NCBI GenBank assembly: GCA_030596145.1
Contig: JAUVKS010000093.1
Location: 1 to 7,180 of the forward strand
Length of the DNA stretch: 7,180 bases
From: Pseudomonadota bacterium
GTDB taxonomy: Bacteria; Desulfobacterota; Syntrophia; Syntrophales; JADFWA01
Direction of reading: 5' to 3'
Shown here: piece after piece, positions 5,672 to 7,180 of the stretch
Numbering within the stretch: position 1 is the stretch's first letter
Layout: every line of letters begins with the position of its first letter
The notes under the pieces: model-generated
The model's database searches: none
What the model was told of the DNA's origin: nothing
The model's input: the letters and a program-made list of their open reading frames with translations, nothing else
Program-made: the position numbers and the translations under genes

Positions 5672-5754
5672 TTATCTATCCTCCTCTATAAATTTACTTT
5701 ATAGCTTAAATTCGTGTGCTTTCGGCGTCACGACCTTCTCAAAACCTTGAAAGG

Positions 5755-5779
5755 CAGGGGGAGAAAAACTCTCCCCCTG
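5755..5779 (-). terminator. GC-rich 10-bp hairpin after the 394-aa HMGL-like gene
   Basis: CAGGGGGAGA and TCTCCCCCTG form a perfect stem around a 5-base loop, 17 bases past the gene's stop. The sequence that follows on the minus strand is CCTTTCAAGGTTTTG, which is too poor in T for a clear intrinsic terminator. It more likely blocks 3' exonucleases or marks an RNA processing point within the operon. On the plus strand there is no T-run either. Confidence 0.5.
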
Positions 5780-5796
5780 TTGAACCCTTCAAACTT

Positions 5797-6981
5797 TTAC
5801 TTCCATAGAGCCGGTCCCCAAACCTCGGGTAAAACCGCCTTCTCTCCCCAGCCTGAGGGAATCACCTGATCGGGTGTTTCACCGTATTTTTCCTTTCTGG
5901 CAGGGCGACCGGGACGGGCAAACTTCATATGCCCCTCTTTCAGGGTACGGCCGTTGATAACCGCTTCGGAGCGGAGTCTGCGTCCAATTGTCTTTTCCAT
6001 CTTCCTCCCAAGCCACAGGACACGGTCCACATCCAGGCCGTGCTCAATACCCATCTCGTCAATCTGGATGAGCAGGTCTTCCAAGCATACGAGACCGACG
6101 TAGCGGGGATCTTCGTAGTAATATTCACCCGTTCCTCTAATGGGCACATCATCGAGGAAATTGGCAGGCTGTCCACCCAGACCGCCGAAAGTTGCCTCGA
6201 ATCGGGTAAAACCGGCATGCAAAGCCGCCAGAACCGACGAAGAAGCGATTCGCTTCGTCTCATGCAGATGGAGCAGGTGTGCTTCGGGATCCGGCATCTC
6301 ATCCATAATCATGGAGCAGTAACGGTAAACGTCCGCTGCATTCGCGGAACCGTCATGATCGGCATGTTCGATATCATTGGCGCCGATCTCGAACCAGCGT
6401 TTTGTAAATTCCACTGCATCCTCCAGGACAGTTGCGCCGCCAATGGGACTGCCCCAAATGGTACTCACAGTACCGACCATCCTGATGCCTGCATCCGTCG
6501 CTTTCTTGATGCAGCGTTCCGCCTCCGCCCAGTAATCGGGAAGAGTGGTGCCTGAATTGGCAAAGTGATGCTCCTCTTCCGTGGAAACCATCATGAGAAT
6601 ACGGTCGGGGCCGTAACCCTCTTTCTTCATCTCAATGGCAGTGTCCACAGCAGGCTCACGAATGGTAACACCCGTAAATACGATGTCGTCGGGATTGATA
6701 CCTTTCCTGGCGCAACGTTTCTTGAACCTTTCGCCCTGTTTGAAATACTTAAAAATCTCGTGCGCATCCTTGAACATGGGCATACCGGCGGGATTGCCGA
6801 GATTGGCAAGCTCAATCTCTTTACACCCTGCCAGAGCCATCTCTTCCGCGTAGAAAATCTTCGCTTCCGTTGAAATATACTTCTCCTCATGCTGAAAACC
6901 GTCGCGAACGGTGATGTCACCAATCGTTACCTTCTTCGGCATTCTGGGAAAAATTTTCCAATAATCATATTCTGTTGCCAT
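5797..6981 (-). CDS. HMGL-like (pyruvate carboxyltransferase domain) protein without the lyase cysteine, 394 aa
   Basis: A TIM-barrel protein of the HMGL-like family, which includes HMG-CoA lyase, citramalate/isopropylmalate synthases and the carboxyltransferase domain of OadA. It keeps the metal and barrel landmarks R26-D27 in TVRDGFQHEE, E57 in KEIELAN, and H238/H240 in LLHLHET. At the position of the catalytic cysteine, found by exact spacing, it has Q271 (GGLGGQPANF), and the following metal-binding Asn is also missing. IEHADHDGSANAADV (204-218) replaces the lyase-type LADTSGM and does not show the IKDM-type lysine of biotin carboxyltransferases. A tail of about 55 residues extends beyond the usual domain and contains FARPGRPARKEKYG. 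GGAGG lies 10 bases before the ATG. It sits between an enoyl-CoA hydratase and a biotin carrier. The reaction is unknown: an aldol-type lyase/synthase on a CoA ester or a partner of the carrier are the options. Confidence 0.75.
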   Translation of the reverse strand: MATEYDYWKIFPRMPKKVTIGDITVRDGFQHEEKYISTEAKIFYAEEMALAGCKEIELANLGNPAGMPMFKDAHEIFKYFKQGERFKKRCARKGINPDDIVFTGVTIREPAVDTAIEMKKEGYGPDRILMMVSTEEEHHFANSGTTLPDYWAEAERCIKKATDAGIRMVGTVSTIWGSPIGGATVLEDAVEFTKRWFEIGANDIEHADHDGSANAADVYRYCSMIMDEMPDPEAHLLHLHETKRIASSSVLAALHAGFTRFEATFGGLGGQPANFLDDVPIRGTGEYYYEDPRYVGLVCLEDLLIQIDEMGIEHGLDVDRVLWLGRKMEKTIGRRLRSEAVINGRTLKEGHMKFARPGRPARKEKYGETPDQVIPSGWGEKAVLPEVWGPALWK

Positions 6982-7032
6982 ACTTATACTACCTCCTGTT
7001 ATTTTCTACTCTATATAATTCAAAGGCCTTGA

Positions 7033-7180
7033 TCATTTGCCTTTAAACACTGGTTTCCTCTTCTCCGCGAAGGCTGCGAGGGCCTCAAGGCGGTCTTCCG
7101 TGGGAATTGTAACTTCATATGCTTTCGATTCCAGAGGAAGCGCCACACCGAGGCTTGCCTCTGAGCCATAATTGATGGCA
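7033..7180 (-). CDS. Enoyl-CoA hydratase/isomerase family protein, C-terminal fragment
   Basis: Only the last 48 residues are in the window; the gene continues past position 7180. The fragment reads AINYGSEASLGVALPLESKA and then EVTIPTEDRLEALAAFAEKR, ending KPVFKGK. The ending 'T.D..EAL.AF.EKRKPVFKGK' is the typical C-terminus of crotonase-superfamily enzymes. These hydrate 2-enoyl-CoA thioesters or catalyse related reactions, and this one is followed 51 bases later by the 394-aa HMGL-like gene, so it belongs to the same operon. Hydration of an unsaturated branched acyl-CoA ahead of the HMG-CoA lyase step would fit, but the active-site glutamates lie outside the window. Confidence 0.87.
   Translation of the reverse strand, partial: AINYGSEASLGVALPLESKAYEVTIPTEDRLEALAAFAEKRKPVFKGK

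Noticed and set aside
5400..5750. Plus-strand open frame opposite the biotin carrier gene
   Set aside because: Its serine- and threonine-rich translation is an antisense shadow of the carrier, and it begins in the terminator stem.
5698..5790. Short minus-strand open frame ending ...EKVVTPKAHEFKL between the HMGL-like and carrier genes
   Set aside because: It has no good start or ribosome-binding site and overlaps the GC-rich hairpin; the best start would give only about 10 residues.
5929..6555. 208-codon plus-strand open frame opposite the 394-aa HMGL-like gene
   Set aside because: It lies wholly antisense to a gene with clear family motifs, and its translation shows no domain.

Overview
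The window carries ordinary bacterial genes arranged as two minus-strand operons and one plus-strand regulator. CoA-thioester chemistry, a biotin carrier and a sodium-pump-type small subunit, with no oxygen-dependent enzyme, point to an anaerobic acid-degrading bacterium. A syntrophic or sulfate-reducing Desulfobacterota member is my best guess; this is inference from gene content, not from a marker gene.

Left operon (read right to left from about 3385 to 35): a long leader, a 33-residue one-helix protein with an exceptionally strong ribosome-binding site (3117-3218), a 13-helix sodium:solute symporter (1535-3064), a strong intercistronic hairpin (1482-1517), a class III CoA-transferase (242-1459), and a 47-residue protein resembling the gamma subunit of sodium-pumping decarboxylases (35-178). 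Together they suggest uptake of a carboxylic acid, activation to its CoA thioester, and a membrane decarboxylase whose other subunits would lie beyond position 1.

A FadR-type GntR regulator (3479-4213) is transcribed divergently. The 260-base region between it and the left operon holds back-to-back sigma70-like promoters whose -35 boxes form an inverted repeat, plus two 12-bp palindromes that could be operators. The regulator has a perfect consensus promoter but essentially no leader and no Shine-Dalgarno sequence.

Right operon (read right to left from beyond 7180 to 4475): the C-terminal end of an enoyl-CoA hydratase, a 394-residue HMGL-family protein that lacks the catalytic cysteine of HMG-CoA lyase, a stand-alone 71-residue biotin carrier, an intrinsic terminator, and a complete HMG-CoA lyase. 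The end of the lyase runs into a heptamer tandem repeat. Between the convergent lyase and regulator lie REP-like hairpins and a possible gene remnant.

One reading that joins the two operons is a pathway through a branched or hydroxylated acyl-CoA: transport, CoA transfer, hydration, C-C cleavage, and a biotin/sodium decarboxylation step. The substrate cannot be read from the sequence. No mobile element, CRISPR array, tRNA or rRNA was seen.
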